NCBI GenBank assembly: GCA_963855995.1 | Contig: OY979718.1 | Span: 26,526,282 to 26,590,281, forward strand | Direction: 5' to 3' | From: Muricea muricata | Lineage: Eukaryota; Cnidaria; Anthozoa; Malacalcyonacea; Plexauridae | DNA: 64,000 bases | Part shown: positions 22,986-37,314 of the stretch, in pieces | Numbering within the stretch: the stretch's first letter is position 1 | Layout: each line of letters opens with the position of its first letter | Notes under the pieces: generated by a model | Databases searched by the model: none | Told to the model about the DNA's origin: nothing | Seen by the model: only the letters and a program-made list of their open reading frames with translations | Translations under genes and position numbers: made by a program

Positions 22986-24663
22986 GTTTGGATTGGAATA
23001 CCGAATAACCGAATAAAAAAATCTGACACATTATCTTGACAAATCCGTAGGATTGGATGCGCCATTTTTTTAATTAAGAAAATCGACTTTTAGTCTTTCG
23101 AACTATGCTTCGAACGGGATTTCCACACCCACTGATCTGATAAGTAAACTGGATCAACTTCAGTGAGCCAATTCTAACTAGCCTGCGTACCAGGCGGTTA
23201 GGGCGCGAGCGAAGGGTGGAAAAAATCGCCTGCGGAAAAACTAGTAGTTTTTAATTCCCGCCCCCAATTAGTAGGTCTACTAATAGAATTATGACTAACC
23301 AATCATGTAATACTTTTCACATGTCAAATTCACGTTGCCTCAAAACAATAATACAACAGCTCGAACTGTCAAATTATTACGCGTGAAATATATTCATGCA
23401 AACGATCAACGACACACATTGATGTAATGAAAAATCAGATTTGCAATGCATTTGCAACCCAGTGCCAAGATGCAAATGCCGCGAAGGCAACAAATTTGTA
23501 TGCAAATTTAATCATTTTTGTTTTCAGTGTTTTCAAATTTGCACACAAGTTTGCACTATGGCAAATTTGTTGCCTTCGCGGCATTTGCATCTTGGCACTG
23601 ACTGGGTTAAGGTTGCAAATGTATTGCAAATCTGATTTTTTATCCTATACAAATTATTGCTCTTTCCATGATGCAATCTATGATCACATAGTTCCTGTTC
23701 TGACTTTGTGCTGTATAAATATTTAAAAAATGAAGAATAAGATATCCCCTAGAATGAATTTGTTGAGTTCCATCTACGCTAGGTGTAATTTATATGGACA
23801 TATCTTTTTCTACTCCCCAAATTCACAAAATCGAACGCTATTTTTACTTCTTTTGCAATTCTATCATCAAAACTATATTAGAAAATACTGACAGTATCAT
23901 AAGCATTTGTATTTTTTTAATGCTGTTTTTTTAATTTATCATTGTATTGTATTACCACTTATCCCAGCCTGACTGAACTAGTAGCATTTATATAACAGTA
24001 TGTTTTAGGTTAATACCAATATCTCATATCCTGTTTAACATTTAGATACTAGTATTAAGACCATGAGAATTTTATGCATTAATACCTTGTTTAAGCTATT
24101 AAGCACCTGTGCTCTCCCCTTGGCAAGTAAAATCGTATAGATTTAATTACTGTAAAATAAGAGTAGGCATTATCAAAGTAAGGTGCGTTACAATTCAAAG
24201 GATTAGCTGGACATGTAGGCAAATAGGCCAGTTAAAGTTCAAGAGTTGTGTGTGAATCTGTATTATTCTCCTCAAACTGCTGTGTAACTGTATTTTCCAC
24301 ATTAGTTTATAACTACCAACACGCATATGGTGATGTCATGGTGTGGTCCCTTTTTGTCTCTTTAGCGAGGTTTAGCAAACACGACGCGACGTCAAAGACG
24401 ACGTGAGAATGGCGTCAAAATGGCGTTGCAACATCCTTAAATGGTCATATCACGCCATTTTGACGCCATTCTCACGTCGTCTTTGACGTCGCGTCGTGTT
24501 TGCTAAACCTCGCTTTTAATTTGTTGTGGGGTATGGCCTATGCTACCACACCCACACTTGGTTCACGTCTCTCAGCCGTGCATATCACGCATGAAGCGAA
24601 AAAAAAGGCGCGAACATGAGAAAGGCGTCTATTGCTTTTGTTTACTAGTTTTGATCTTAAAGT

Positions 24664-26123
24664 ATGAACGAAAGTGTCAGTGAAAACACTCCTGCAAAAA
24701 CTGCTATTAGGTTATCAGCGCCATAAAGAGAATGTATTTGACAATGTGTATATGACAATTTTCTCTGTCTTTTACAAGTGCAAAGATATTGAGTTCCTCA
24801 CACTGGTCAATCCCCTTGACAATTACATTCCATTGGTGTTGAGTATTTATTCCATAGTCTTCAAGTGCAACAAGTATGAACTGTTTTATGAATCATTAAT
24901 CCACTGTTGGGTTATGTTTGTTGTGTTCCGCCGACGCCACTACGACAAAGCACTACTGGTGCCACTTTCTGCACTCCTCCACTGGCAAGAAAATATCCCA
25001 TCCATGTTCAACACCCTACATCAACACTTGTTGGCTTTTGACGAATATCCAGTGGAGAATTTTCATTCGCTGTTACGACGAAGAACAAAAGAAGCAGACA
25101 CTGCAGATCACATTGCACTCAAGGCCAAAGAAATTGATGTCTGCAAACATGATCTAAATGCCTTCCAATCTGTATTTGTACCACCTAGAAAGTTTAATTT
25201 CAGTACAAAAAGAATAGATAAGTTGAAAACCAAAGCAGCCAAATTTCTAACCAACAAGTTTGAGACCCTCTATACAAACCCCAACAAAGCTTTTCAACAA
25301 CCTCGGGCACCCCGTCAACCTAAACACACAAGCAAGTGGAAACTTCCTAACCTGTTTGGTCAAAAAATTGTTACCAATCAAGTCCTACCTCTAGGATTCT
25401 TGTCTGTGGAAAACCAACCAAACCCAGCCAGGTAAATGGAATAATATTCTTACATACCTCAATTAAAAAAACCCCAAGCCTTTAATACTTCACTATTCAA
25501 AGAGATCTTGGTTTACTTAGGACATGCACATGCTTTGAAAAACACAACACACTCTGTTATTAAAAAAGGCACATGTGATGAATAGAGGGTAGAGTTGGGA
25601 CAACCTTTAATTAGCACATGTTAATGAAGTTCTCACATATTTAATAGAGCTCATTTAATATTTTAAGTCGTGACAAATTATAATAATATGAATTATAAAA
25701 TATAAAACTTACTTTAAAACTTTTAGGAAATGCGATTTGCTCAACTGCAACAAACAGAGCTCCATGTGAACGGTTTTTCATGGATGTGGGCCATATAGTA
25801 TAGCTCAGTGATGTGGGCATTCGTTCCACATCGCATGCATCCTCCCAAATATCGGAGATTGCCCGATCTGTAACACAGCGTTATTGTCAAAAGTTAAAGA
25901 GCTTGGTCAAACAGCAAACAAGTCTGTTTCAAATGTGTCCGTGCCTTCTGCTGCTGAGGAAAGCGACGAGAACGAGGAATTAAGTGACGATGATGACGAC
26001 GACGAGTACGACCAACTGGTCGACGATCAAAGCGAAACAATAAACATTGACACTTTGTTACAAAGAATTCGCCATTGGCGAACGCTGGAGTCGAGCCGTG
26101 ATCACGATGATGGCCAGTCATAA
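24664..26123 (+). pseudogene. Broken RING-bearing gene (unit 3)
   Basis: Copy of 13795-15254 with the identical frameshift and stops. Confidence 0.7.
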
Positions 26124-27130
26124 CCTGCAAAACCTGGTGACACATCTCCAGCATAAAGTGTGCATAAAGGAAGTAAGGTAACACAAAGCTACGTCTACAT
26201 ATAGTATCGATAGAGCTGATTGGTATCTTTCTTGCGCGCATAAAAACACGGTTATTGAAACGTTGATCTTTCGCGTTCTAGATCAAATTTAAAAAATTCC
26301 CCCGAGGAAATTGTAAAAAAAATCACGCTTTCTCACAATTTGTTGTTTTTGAAGTGAGAAGTGCAATAACGAATGGCACGGAGGCCATAGAACAAGGTGC
26401 TATTTTCCCACTCCTTTTGTTTACACATTGTGAATTTCATGCATTCTGATTGGTCAATTACGCAAAATGTCAACAAACGCGCTGATTGGCTAACATTATT
26501 CGCCCTTGTTAGCCAACCGAGATTTATTAAGCCAACAGGGATTGGATCAATTTAAGTTAAAGCCCCCCCTATGCATTGGGTGGCGTATATTTAAATAACA
26601 AAATTTCGCGTTTAAATATACGCCCCCCCCCCCCCCCCCTTTAAACAAGCGTTAATTTCCGTATTATCGTTCGTATTTGTTTTGAAATTGCATATACTCA
26701 TATTTAACGAAACTGGAAGGAGATACTTTATATATAAAATAACAAATTTCAGTATTGCACATTGTTTTAACAGGCTTGTTTTCACACCTTTCGTATATTG
26801 TTTTAAAGGCCGGATTAACAGTGGTAACTCAGCCATTATAAGATAATGTGTCAGATTCTCAAATCAAACATACGATACATATATGTTATTTACCGGATGG
26901 GAGGTCCGTACAGGAAAAATATTTTGTCGAGGTCTCAAAAACGGGCCGAGGCCGAAGGCCAAGAGACGTTTTTGAGACCGAGACAAAATATTTTTCAGTA
27001 CGGACCGACCTAAACGGTAAATAACGTTTTTATTTTTTTCTGCGTAATGCATGATTAAACCCTTACGAAAATCCAGTGTTGCGAACATGCTTTGAGATCA
27101 GCTAGTTTGTTACTTTACTTCAATATTTAT

Positions 27131-28897
27131 CATAGATATAGTAGGTCTAGATTGCTGACTCATAGTATAATTACTATTGCGTAGGCGTGACCTGTATGAT
27201 AAATCCAAGATGGCGCGGGAACCGGGCAAAAAACTATAAGACTCTACAGGGAAATCCATGTTTTTCGCGATTTAAAACGTCTCGTTGCTTGGAATCGCCT
27301 CGAATCAACATTTTTTCCAAACAACTAGTTATTGCGGAAGTTTTGAGCACAATTTGTATAATTTCTGTTGAATTCCTCGTGAAAATCTCGCTCGTGAAAT
27401 GTGTTGTGAATTGGTCACTTGGTCAGTTCGAGACATTTGTTGTCCAAAATATGTATTTTTGACCGGCTTTGGCCTCTTGGGTGTTATTGCGACCTACAGC
27501 TATCCTAAATCAAACATTTACAAAACGATGGAGCAAGATGTTCGCGTACAAATCGATTATTCGCTTGATTTGTGTGGTGTGTGATTTTCATTTACAATCA
27601 TGTATACTGTAATGCAGTGTCACAGTGTGTCGATGAATCTATGGAGTAAGATGATACATTTTTTGACGTTGCCAATTTGAAAATTATTCTAACGGTATTT
27701 GTGTTCACTTCATACAATGTCTTTCACGCTTAATTAGGCTTAAATTTGTGTTGAGTGTGTGCAAACTACCCACACTGAAAAGTTTTATTTTGCGCACAAA
27801 AGATCCTTTTCACCAGAGAATTTTGCGCAGAAATGTAGAAAACTTCTAGAGTCTAATCAGGTGGTCTGGGTTCAGTTCAGTTGATGACCCTCAGACTCAG
27901 TAAATAAATTTATCATCATCAATTTACCATTATCAATATTAAGCACAGTTGACAGGTTAGCCTAGATTTTCTGATGATTTGTGCAGATTTCTTCATGAAT
28001 TATTAATGATTTTATAATCACGACTAATTGTTCATTGGAATATAGCAAATGGGCATTAGAATATTGCTTTACCATACTCACATGTTTGCAGACTTTGCTC
28101 CAATGTTGCACAAGCTAGCAAGCAGGTGCATGTTGCATTCTATGTACAGTGTATGCAAAAGTATGCCAAAGTTTACCATTATGTTAATTTTAAAGTAAAC
28201 ATATAGTTTAAATTCAAATAAAAAAATTTCGGTCATTAAACTGTGGACTGTTCAGTTAATTCTACCCACATTTCACACACTATTCACACGAACGAAACTT
28301 GCAGCTGTAGCACCAGTTTTCGATTATATTTTAGTAATGCATATTACATAATTCAGACAATATTTACTTGATAACCTATCCGTCTTTGAAGTTCGAAAAC
28401 GGTACGTTGGCTTGAAGTCGTATCTATGTAGTAAATATTACTAACGTTCAGGTATCACACACCACACAAATCAAGCGAAAATCGATTTGTACGCGAATAT
28501 CTTGCTCCATCGTTTTGTAAATGTTTAATTTAGGATAGCTGTAGGTCACAATAACACCCAAGAGGCCAAAGCCGGTCAAAAATACATATTTTGGACCACA
28601 AATGTCTCGAACCGTGACCAAGTGACCAATTCACAACACATTTCACGAGCGAGATTTTCACGAGGAATTCAGCAGAAATTACACAAATAGTGCTCAAAAC
28701 TTCCGTAATAATTAGTTGTTTCCAAAAAATGTTGATTCGAAGCGATTCCAAGCAACGAGACGTTTGAAATCGCGAAAAACATTGATTTCCCTGTAGAGTC
28801 TTATAGTTTTTTGCCCGGTTCCCGCGCCATCTTGGATTTATCATACAGGTCACGCCTCCGATTAGTGAGTCAGCAATCTAGACCTACTATGTCTATG
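27131..28897. mobile_element. hAT-like non-autonomous element with about 450-bp inverted repeats
   Basis: The empty site is visible in units 1, 2, 3 and 5. The element is flanked by perfect 8-bp duplications ATATTTAT (27123-27130 and 28898-28905). Its ends, CATAGATATAGTAGGTCTAG and the complement of CATAGACATAGTAGGTCTAG, begin inverted arms reaching to about 27583 and about 28455, diverged by several per cent. An 8-bp duplication and a CA start fit hAT best; P and Merlin elements are alternatives. The arms hold short open frames (around NPRWRGNRAKNYK) that are not convincing proteins, and the 870-bp centre shows no transposase. Confidence 0.8.
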
Positions 28898-29914
28898 ATA
28901 TTTATTCAAGCATGGCTGACAAACAGCTAAAACGAAGACTATACTTTCTGTGCTACTGATGTTTTTATACTCAATACGGCAATGAAAAAGGTGAGTTAAT
29001 ACGATTTTTTATTTTATCGTTCGTTTTACGAAACAAACAGGGTTGAAATATGCGTTTTGACACAGAAAGTTTGATTTTCGATTAGCGAAAATCAGATTTA
29101 GTTTTTGACAACATTTAATAATAAAATTTTAAGTCCAGGAATCAACTTTAAACTGCAGGTTAGTTGTCAAAGTGTTACTAAACAGTATTATTTTTGGGTT
29201 TTTGTATGTTTCACTGTTTATTTCAATGTGTGCTTTTTACTTTTGGATGAGTACCGTGTATAATATGTACGCCGGCTTTTACATGTACGGCTTTGCTCGG
29301 CTTTGTTTGTAAAATTTTGTTATAAATTCTGCCGTTTTTTTCGTTGTTTCAAGATATCGTAAAAAGCCGCCCGCTCGTGCAGCCAATCAAATTGCAGGAA
29401 ATCACAAAATAACTCTAGTCGTGCACAAATAAAAAAATAATTTGTGTTATTCGGTATTCCAGTCCAGTTTACATTGAGCCTGAACCACAAAATAAAAATT
29501 AACCACAAGGTCTTCGCCTACCCTGTGTTCAGGTTGGTTTGCATTCACTAATTTACCGACATTCAAATGACAGTGCATTTGGCCTTTGAAGGAAGTCGAC
29601 CTTGAGGTATCTCCGTATAAAGGTCATTTTCCTTACCCATCCCTGTCGACTTTTCCCCCTAAGGCCTAAGAACTGTTCCACCAATAAGGCAGGAAGTATA
29701 CTTGATTACTTGATCACTTTATGCTATAGTTTTAGTTAGTTTAACCATGTAATTGTATAAGCACAGGCATCCCAGCACATAGCTACTGTCAATCACGCCT
29801 GTGGTATAAGTTAGCAAATTGATTGCTATGTATGATAATATTTTGCATTCGTTTGTTGCAACTTGTGATGTACCAAAATAAAATTTTAGTCATTTTGGTG
29901 AAATGGAAGGAAAT

Positions 29915-30201
29915 TTAGAAACTTTTGGAAAGAAAGCACTGAGATACAATGTTTTCCACGATGTGAAAAGTTTTCAATTTTGACTTTTTGAGCAATACAG
30001 GCTGTGCGTCACAAAGTTTTACATGATTAGTCAGGGAACCTTTATTGAAATACTCAGTAATTACTGACCTTTCATTGTAATAAGCGTCCTCAATGTCTTT
30101 TAAAACCTCAGTACCACATTGTGGACAATAATATTATATGTAAGTTTTAACAAAAAAGCACAATTGGAACAGTTCTCAGAAAACCTTGGAATTTCAGCCA
30201 T
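29915..30201 (-). pseudogene. Zinc-ribbon fragment (unit 4)
   Basis: Same frame-broken CSNC/CPQCG sequence as in unit 1. Confidence 0.42.
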
Positions 30202-31879
30202 GTTTGGATTGGAATACCGAATAACCGAATAAAAAAATCTGACACATTATCTTGACAAATCCGTAGGATTGGATGCGCCATTTTTTTAATTAAGAAAATC
30301 GACTTTTAGTCTTTCGAACTATGCTTCGAACGGGATTTCCACACCCACTGATCTGATAAGTAAACTGGATCAACTTCAGTGAGCCAATTCTAACTAGCCT
30401 GCGTACCAGGCGGTTAGGGCGCGAGCGAAGGGTGGAAAAAATCGCCTGCGGAAAAACTAGTAGTTTTTAATTCCCGCCCCCAATTAGTAGGTCTACTAAT
30501 AGAATTATGACTAACCAATCATGTAATACTTTTCACATGTCAAATTCACGTTGCCTCAAAACAATAATACAACAGCTCGAACTGTCAAATTATTACGCGT
30601 GAAATATATTCATGCAAACGATCAACGACACACATTGATGTAATGAAAAATCAGATTTGCAATGCATTTGCAACCCAGTGCCAAGATGCAAATGCCGCGA
30701 AGGCAACAAATTTGTATGCAAATTTAATCATTTTTGTTTTCAGTGTTTTCAAATTTGCACACAAGTTTGCACTATGGCAAATTTGTTGCCTTCGCGGCAT
30801 TTGCATCTTGGCACTGACTGGGTTAAGGTTGCAAATGTATTGCAAATCTGATTTTTTATCCTATACAAATTATTGCTCTTTCCATGATGCAATCTATGAT
30901 CACATAGTTCCTGTTCTGACTTTGTGCTGTATAAATATTTAAAAAATGAAGAATAAGATATCCCCTAGAATGAATTTGTTGAGTTCCATCTACGCTAGGT
31001 GTAATTTATATGGACATATCTTTTTCTACTCCCCAAATTCACAAAATCGAACGCTATTTTTACTTCTTTTGCAATTCTATCATCAAAACTATATTAGAAA
31101 ATACTGACAGTATCATAAGCATTTGTATTTTTTTAATGCTGTTTTTTTAATTTATCATTGTATTGTATTACCACTTATCCCAGCCTGACTGAACTAGTAG
31201 CATTTATATAACAGTATGTTTTAGGTTAATACCAATATCTCATATCCTGTTTAACATTTAGATACTAGTATTAAGACCATGAGAATTTTATGCATTAATA
31301 CCTTGTTTAAGCTATTAAGCACCTGTGCTCTCCCCTTGGCAAGTAAAATCGTATAGATTTAATTACTGTAAAATAAGAGTAGGCATTATCAAAGTAAGGT
31401 GCGTTACAATTCAAAGGATTAGCTGGACATGTAGGCAAATAGGCCAGTTAAAGTTCAAGAGTTGTGTGTGAATCTGTATTATTCTCCTCAAACTGCTGTG
31501 TAACTGTATTTTCCACATTAGTTTATAACTACCAACACGCATATGGTGATGTCATGGTGTGGTCCCTTTTTGTCTCTTTAGCGAGGTTTAGCAAACACGA
31601 CGCGACGTCAAAGACGACGTGAGAATGGCGTCAAAATGGCGTTGCAACATCCTTAAATGGTCATATCACGCCATTTTGACGCCATTCTCACGTCGTCTTT
31701 GACGTCGCGTCGTGTTTGCTAAACCTCGCTTTTAATTTGTTGTGGGGTATGGCCTATGCTACCACACCCACACTTGGTTCACGTCTCTCAGCCGTGCATA
31801 TCACGCATGAAGCGAAAAAAAAGGCGCGAACATGAGAAAGGCGTCTATTGCTTTTGTTTACTAGTTTTGATCTTAAAGT

Positions 31880-33339
31880 ATGAACGAAAGTGTCAGTGAA
31901 AACACTCCTGCAAAAACTGCTATTAGGTTATCAGCGCCATAAAGAGAATGTATTTGACAATGTGTATATGACAATTTTCTCTGTCTTTTACAAGTGCAAA
32001 GATATTGAGTTCCTCACACTGGTCAATCCCCTTGACAATTACATTCCATTGGTGTTGAGTATTTATTCCATAGTCTTCAAGTGCAACAAGTATGAACTGT
32101 TTTATGAATCATTAATCCACTGTTGGGTTATGTTTGTTGTGTTCCGCCGACGCCACTACGACAAAGCACTACTGGTGCCACTTTCTGCACTCCTCCACTG
32201 GCAAGAAAATATCCCATCCATGTTCAACACCCTACATCAACACTTGTTGGCTTTTGACGAATATCCAGTGGAGAATTTTCATTCGCTGTTACGACGAAGA
32301 ACAAAAGAAGCAGACACTGCAGATCACATTGCACTCAAGGCCAAAGAAATTGATGTCTGCAAACATGATCTAAATGCCTTCCAATCTGTATTTGTACCAC
32401 CTAGAAAGTTTAATTTCAGTACAAAAAGAATAGATAAGTTGAAAACCAAAGCAGCCAAATTTCTAACCAACAAGTTTGAGACCCTCTATACAAACCCCAA
32501 CAAAGCTTTTCAACAACCTCGGGCACCCCGTCAACCTAAACACACAAGCAAGTGGAAACTTCCTAACCTGTTTGGTCAAAAAATTGTTACCAATCAAGTC
32601 CTACCTCTAGGATTCTTGTCTGTGGAAAACCAACCAAACCCAGCCAGGTAAATGGAATAATATTCTTACATACCTCAATTAAAAAAACCCCAAGCCTTTA
32701 ATACTTCACTATTCAAAGAGATCTTGGTTTACTTAGGACATGCACATGCTTTGAAAAACACAACACACTCTGTTATTAAAAAAGGCACATGTGATGAATA
32801 GAGGGTAGAGTTGGGACAACCTTTAATTAGCACATGTTAATGAAGTTCTCACATATTTAATAGAGCTCATTTAATATTTTAAGTCGTGACAAATTATAAT
32901 AATATGAATTATAAAATATAAAACTTACTTTAAAACTTTTAGGAAATGCGATTTGCTCAACTGCAACAAACAGAGCTCCATGTGAACGGTTTTTCATGGA
33001 TGTGGGCCATATAGTATAGCTCAGTGATGTGGGCATTCGTTCCACATCGCATGCATCCTCCCAAATATCGGAGATTGCCCGATCTGTAACACAGCGTTAT
33101 TGTCAAAAGTTAAAGAGCTTGGTCAAACAGCAAACAAGTCTGTTTCAAATGTGTCCGTGCCTTCTGCTGCTGAGGAAAGCGACGAGAACGAGGAATTAAG
33201 TGACGATGATGACGACGACGAGTACGACCAACTGGTCGACGATCAAAGCGAAACAATAAACATTGACACTTTGTTACAAAGAATTCGCCATTGGCGAACG
33301 CTGGAGTCGAGCCGTGATCACGATGATGGCCAGTCATAA
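31880..33339 (+). pseudogene. Broken RING-bearing gene (unit 4)
   Basis: Copy of 13795-15254 with the identical frameshift and stops. Confidence 0.7.
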
Positions 33340-35349
33340 CCTGCAAAACCTGGTGACACATCTCCAGCATAAAGTGTGCATAAAGGAAGTAAGGTAACAC
33401 AAAGCTACGTCTACATATAGTATCGATAGAGCTGATTGGTATCTTTCTTGCGCGCATAAAAACACGGTTATTGAAACGTTGATCTTTCGCGTTCTAGATC
33501 AAATTTAAAAAATTCCCCCGAGGAAATTGTAAAAAAAATCACGCTTTCTCACAATTTGTTGTTTTTGAAGTGAGAAGTGCAATAACGAATGGCACGGAGG
33601 CCATAGAACAAGGTGCTATTTTCCCACTCCTTTTGTTTACACATTGTGAATTTCATGCATTCTGATTGGTCAATTACGCAAAATGTCAACAAACGCGCTG
33701 ATTGGCTAACATTATTCGCCCTTGTTAGCCAACCGAGATTTATTAAGCCAACAGGGATTGGATCAATTTAAGTTAAAGCCCCCCCTATGCATTGGGTGGC
33801 GTATATTTAAATAACAAAATTTCGCGTTTAAATATACGCCCCCCCCCCCTTTAAACAAGCGTTAATTTCCGTATTATCGTTCGTATTTGTTTTGAAATTG
33901 CATATACTCATATTTAACGAAACTGGAAGGAGATACTTTATATATAAAATAACAAATTTCAGTATTGCACATTGTTTTAACAGGCTTGTTTTCACACCTT
34001 TCGTATATTGTTTTAAAGGCCGGATTAACAGTGGTAACTCAGCCATTATAAGATAATGTGTCAGATTCTCAAATCAAACATACGATACATATATGTTATT
34101 TACCGGATGGGAGGTCCGTACAGGAAAAATATTTTGTCGAGGTCTCAAAAACGGGCCGAGGCCGAAGGCCAAGAGACGTTTTTGAGACCGAGACAAAATA
34201 TTTTTCAGTACGGACCGACCTAAACGGTAAATAACGTTTTTATTTTTTTCTGCGTAATGCATGATTAAACCCTTACGAAAATCCAGTGTTGCGAACATGC
34301 TTTGAGATCAGCTAGTTTGTTACTTTACTTCAATATTTATTCAAGCATGGCTGACAAACAGCTAAAACGAAGACTATACTTTCTGTGCTACTGATGTTTT
34401 TATACTCAATACGGCAATGAAAAAGGTGAGTTAATACGATTTTTTATTTTATCGTTCGTTTTACGAAACAAACAGGGTTGAAATATGCGTTTTGACACAG
34501 AAAGTTTGATTTTCGATTAGCGAAAATCAGATTTAGTTTTTGACAACATTTAATAATAAAATTTTAAGTCCAGGAATCAACTTTAAACTGCAGGTTAGTT
34601 GTCAAAGTGTTACTAAACAGTATTATTTTTGGGTTTTTGTATGTTTCACTGTTTATTTCAATGTGTGCTTTTTACTTTTGGATGAGTACCGTGTATAATA
34701 TGTACGCCGGCTTTTACATGTACGGCTTTGCTCGGCTTTGTTTGTAAAATTTTGTTATAAATTCTGCCGTTTTTTTCGTTGTTTCAAGATATCGTAAAAA
34801 GCCGCCCGCTCGTGCAGCCAATCAAATTGCAGGAAATCACAAAATAACTCTAGTCGTGCACAAATAAAAAAATAATTTGTGTTATTCGGTATTCCAGTCC
34901 AGTTTACATTGAGCCTGAACCACAAAATAAAAATTAACCACAAGGTCTTCGCCTACCCTGTGTTCAGGTTGGTTTGCATTCACTAATTTACCGACATTCA
35001 AATGACAGTGCATTTGGCCTTTGAAGGAAGTCGACCTTGAGGTATCTCCGTATAAAGGTCATTTTCCTTACCCATCCCTGTCGACTTTTCCCCCTAAGGC
35101 CTAAGAACTGTTCCACCAATAAGGCAGGAAGTATACTTGATTACTTGATCACTTTATGCTATAGTTTTAGTTAGTTTAACCATGTAATTGTATAAGCACA
35201 GGCATCCCAGCACATAGCTACTGTCAATCACGCCTGTGGTATAAGTTAGCAAATTGATTGCTATGTATGATAATATTTTGCATTCGTTTGTTGCAACTTG
35301 TGATGTACCAAAATAAAATTTTAGTCATTTTGGTGAAATGGAAGGAAAT

Positions 35350-35636
35350 TTAGAAACTTTTGGAAAGAAAGCACTGAGATACAATGTTTTCCACGATGTG
35401 AAAAGTTTTCAATTTTGACTTTTTGAGCAATACAGGCTGTGCGTCACAAAGTTTTACATGATTAGTCAGGGAACCTTTATTGAAATACTCAGTAATTACT
35501 GACCTTTCATTGTAATAAGCGTCCTCAATGTCTTTTAAAACCTCAGTACCACATTGTGGACAATAATATTATATGTAAGTTTTAACAAAAAAGCACAATT
35601 GGAACAGTTCTCAGAAAACCTTGGAATTTCAGCCAT
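35350..35636 (-). pseudogene. Zinc-ribbon fragment (unit 5)
   Basis: Same frame-broken CSNC/CPQCG sequence as in unit 1. Confidence 0.42.
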
Positions 35637-37314
35637 GTTTGGATTGGAATACCGAATAACCGAATAAAAAAATCTGACACATTATCTTGACAAATCCGTA
35701 GGATTGGATGCGCCATTTTTTTAATTAAGAAAATCGACTTTTAGTCTTTCGAACTATGCTTCGAACGGGATTTCCACACCCACTGATCTGATAAGTAAAC
35801 TGGATCAACTTCAGTGAGCCAATTCTAACTAGCCTGCGTACCAGGCGGTTAGGGCGCGAGCGAAGGGTGGAAAAAATCGCCTGCGGAAAAACTAGTAGTT
35901 TTTAATTCCCGCCCCCAATTAGTAGGTCTACTAATAGAATTATGACTAACCAATCATGTAATACTTTTCACATGTCAAATTCACGTTGCCTCAAAACAAT
36001 AATACAACAGCTCGAACTGTCAAATTATTACGCGTGAAATATATTCATGCAAACGATCAACGACACACATTGATGTAATGAAAAATCAGATTTGCAATGC
36101 ATTTGCAACCCAGTGCCAAGATGCAAATGCCGCGAAGGCAACAAATTTGTATGCAAATTTAATCATTTTTGTTTTCAGTGTTTTCAAATTTGCACACAAG
36201 TTTGCACTATGGCAAATTTGTTGCCTTCGCGGCATTTGCATCTTGGCACTGACTGGGTTAAGGTTGCAAATGTATTGCAAATCTGATTTTTTATCCTATA
36301 CAAATTATTGCTCTTTCCATGATGCAATCTATGATCACATAGTTCCTGTTCTGACTTTGTGCTGTATAAATATTTAAAAAATGAAGAATAAGATATCCCC
36401 TAGAATGAATTTGTTGAGTTCCATCTACGCTAGGTGTAATTTATATGGACATATCTTTTTCTACTCCCCAAATTCACAAAATCGAACGCTATTTTTACTT
36501 CTTTTGCAATTCTATCATCAAAACTATATTAGAAAATACTGACAGTATCATAAGCATTTGTATTTTTTTAATGCTGTTTTTTTAATTTATCATTGTATTG
36601 TATTACCACTTATCCCAGCCTGACTGAACTAGTAGCATTTATATAACAGTATGTTTTAGGTTAATACCAATATCTCATATCCTGTTTAACATTTAGATAC
36701 TAGTATTAAGACCATGAGAATTTTATGCATTAATACCTTGTTTAAGCTATTAAGCACCTGTGCTCTCCCCTTGGCAAGTAAAATCGTATAGATTTAATTA
36801 CTGTAAAATAAGAGTAGGCATTATCAAAGTAAGGTGCGTTACAATTCAAAGGATTAGCTGGACATGTAGGCAAATAGGCCAGTTAAAGTTCAAGAGTTGT
36901 GTGTGAATCTGTATTATTCTCCTCAAACTGCTGTGTAACTGTATTTTCCACATTAGTTTATAACTACCAACACGCATATGGTGATGTCATGGTGTGGTCC
37001 CTTTTTGTCTCTTTAGCGAGGTTTAGCAAACACGACGCGACGTCAAAGACGACGTGAGAATGGCGTCAAAATGGCGTTGCAACATCCTTAAATGGTCATA
37101 TCACGCCATTTTGACGCCATTCTCACGTCGTCTTTGACGTCGCGTCGTGTTTGCTAAACCTCGCTTTTAATTTGTTGTGGGGTATGGCCTATGCTACCAC
37201 ACCCACACTTGGTTCACGTCTCTCAGCCGTGCATATCACGCATGAAGCGAAAAAAAAGGCGCGAACATGAGAAAGGCGTCTATTGCTTTTGTTTACTAGT
37301 TTTGATCTTAAAGT

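Larger units (their letters stand above)
21076..26510. repeat. Array unit 3
   Basis: 5435 bp, poly-C tract of 11, no insertion. Confidence 0.95.
26511..33726. repeat. Array unit 4, with insertion
   Basis: 7216 bp: a 5441-bp unit with a poly-C tract of 17, plus the 1767-bp element at 27131-28897 and its 8-bp target duplication. Confidence 0.95.
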
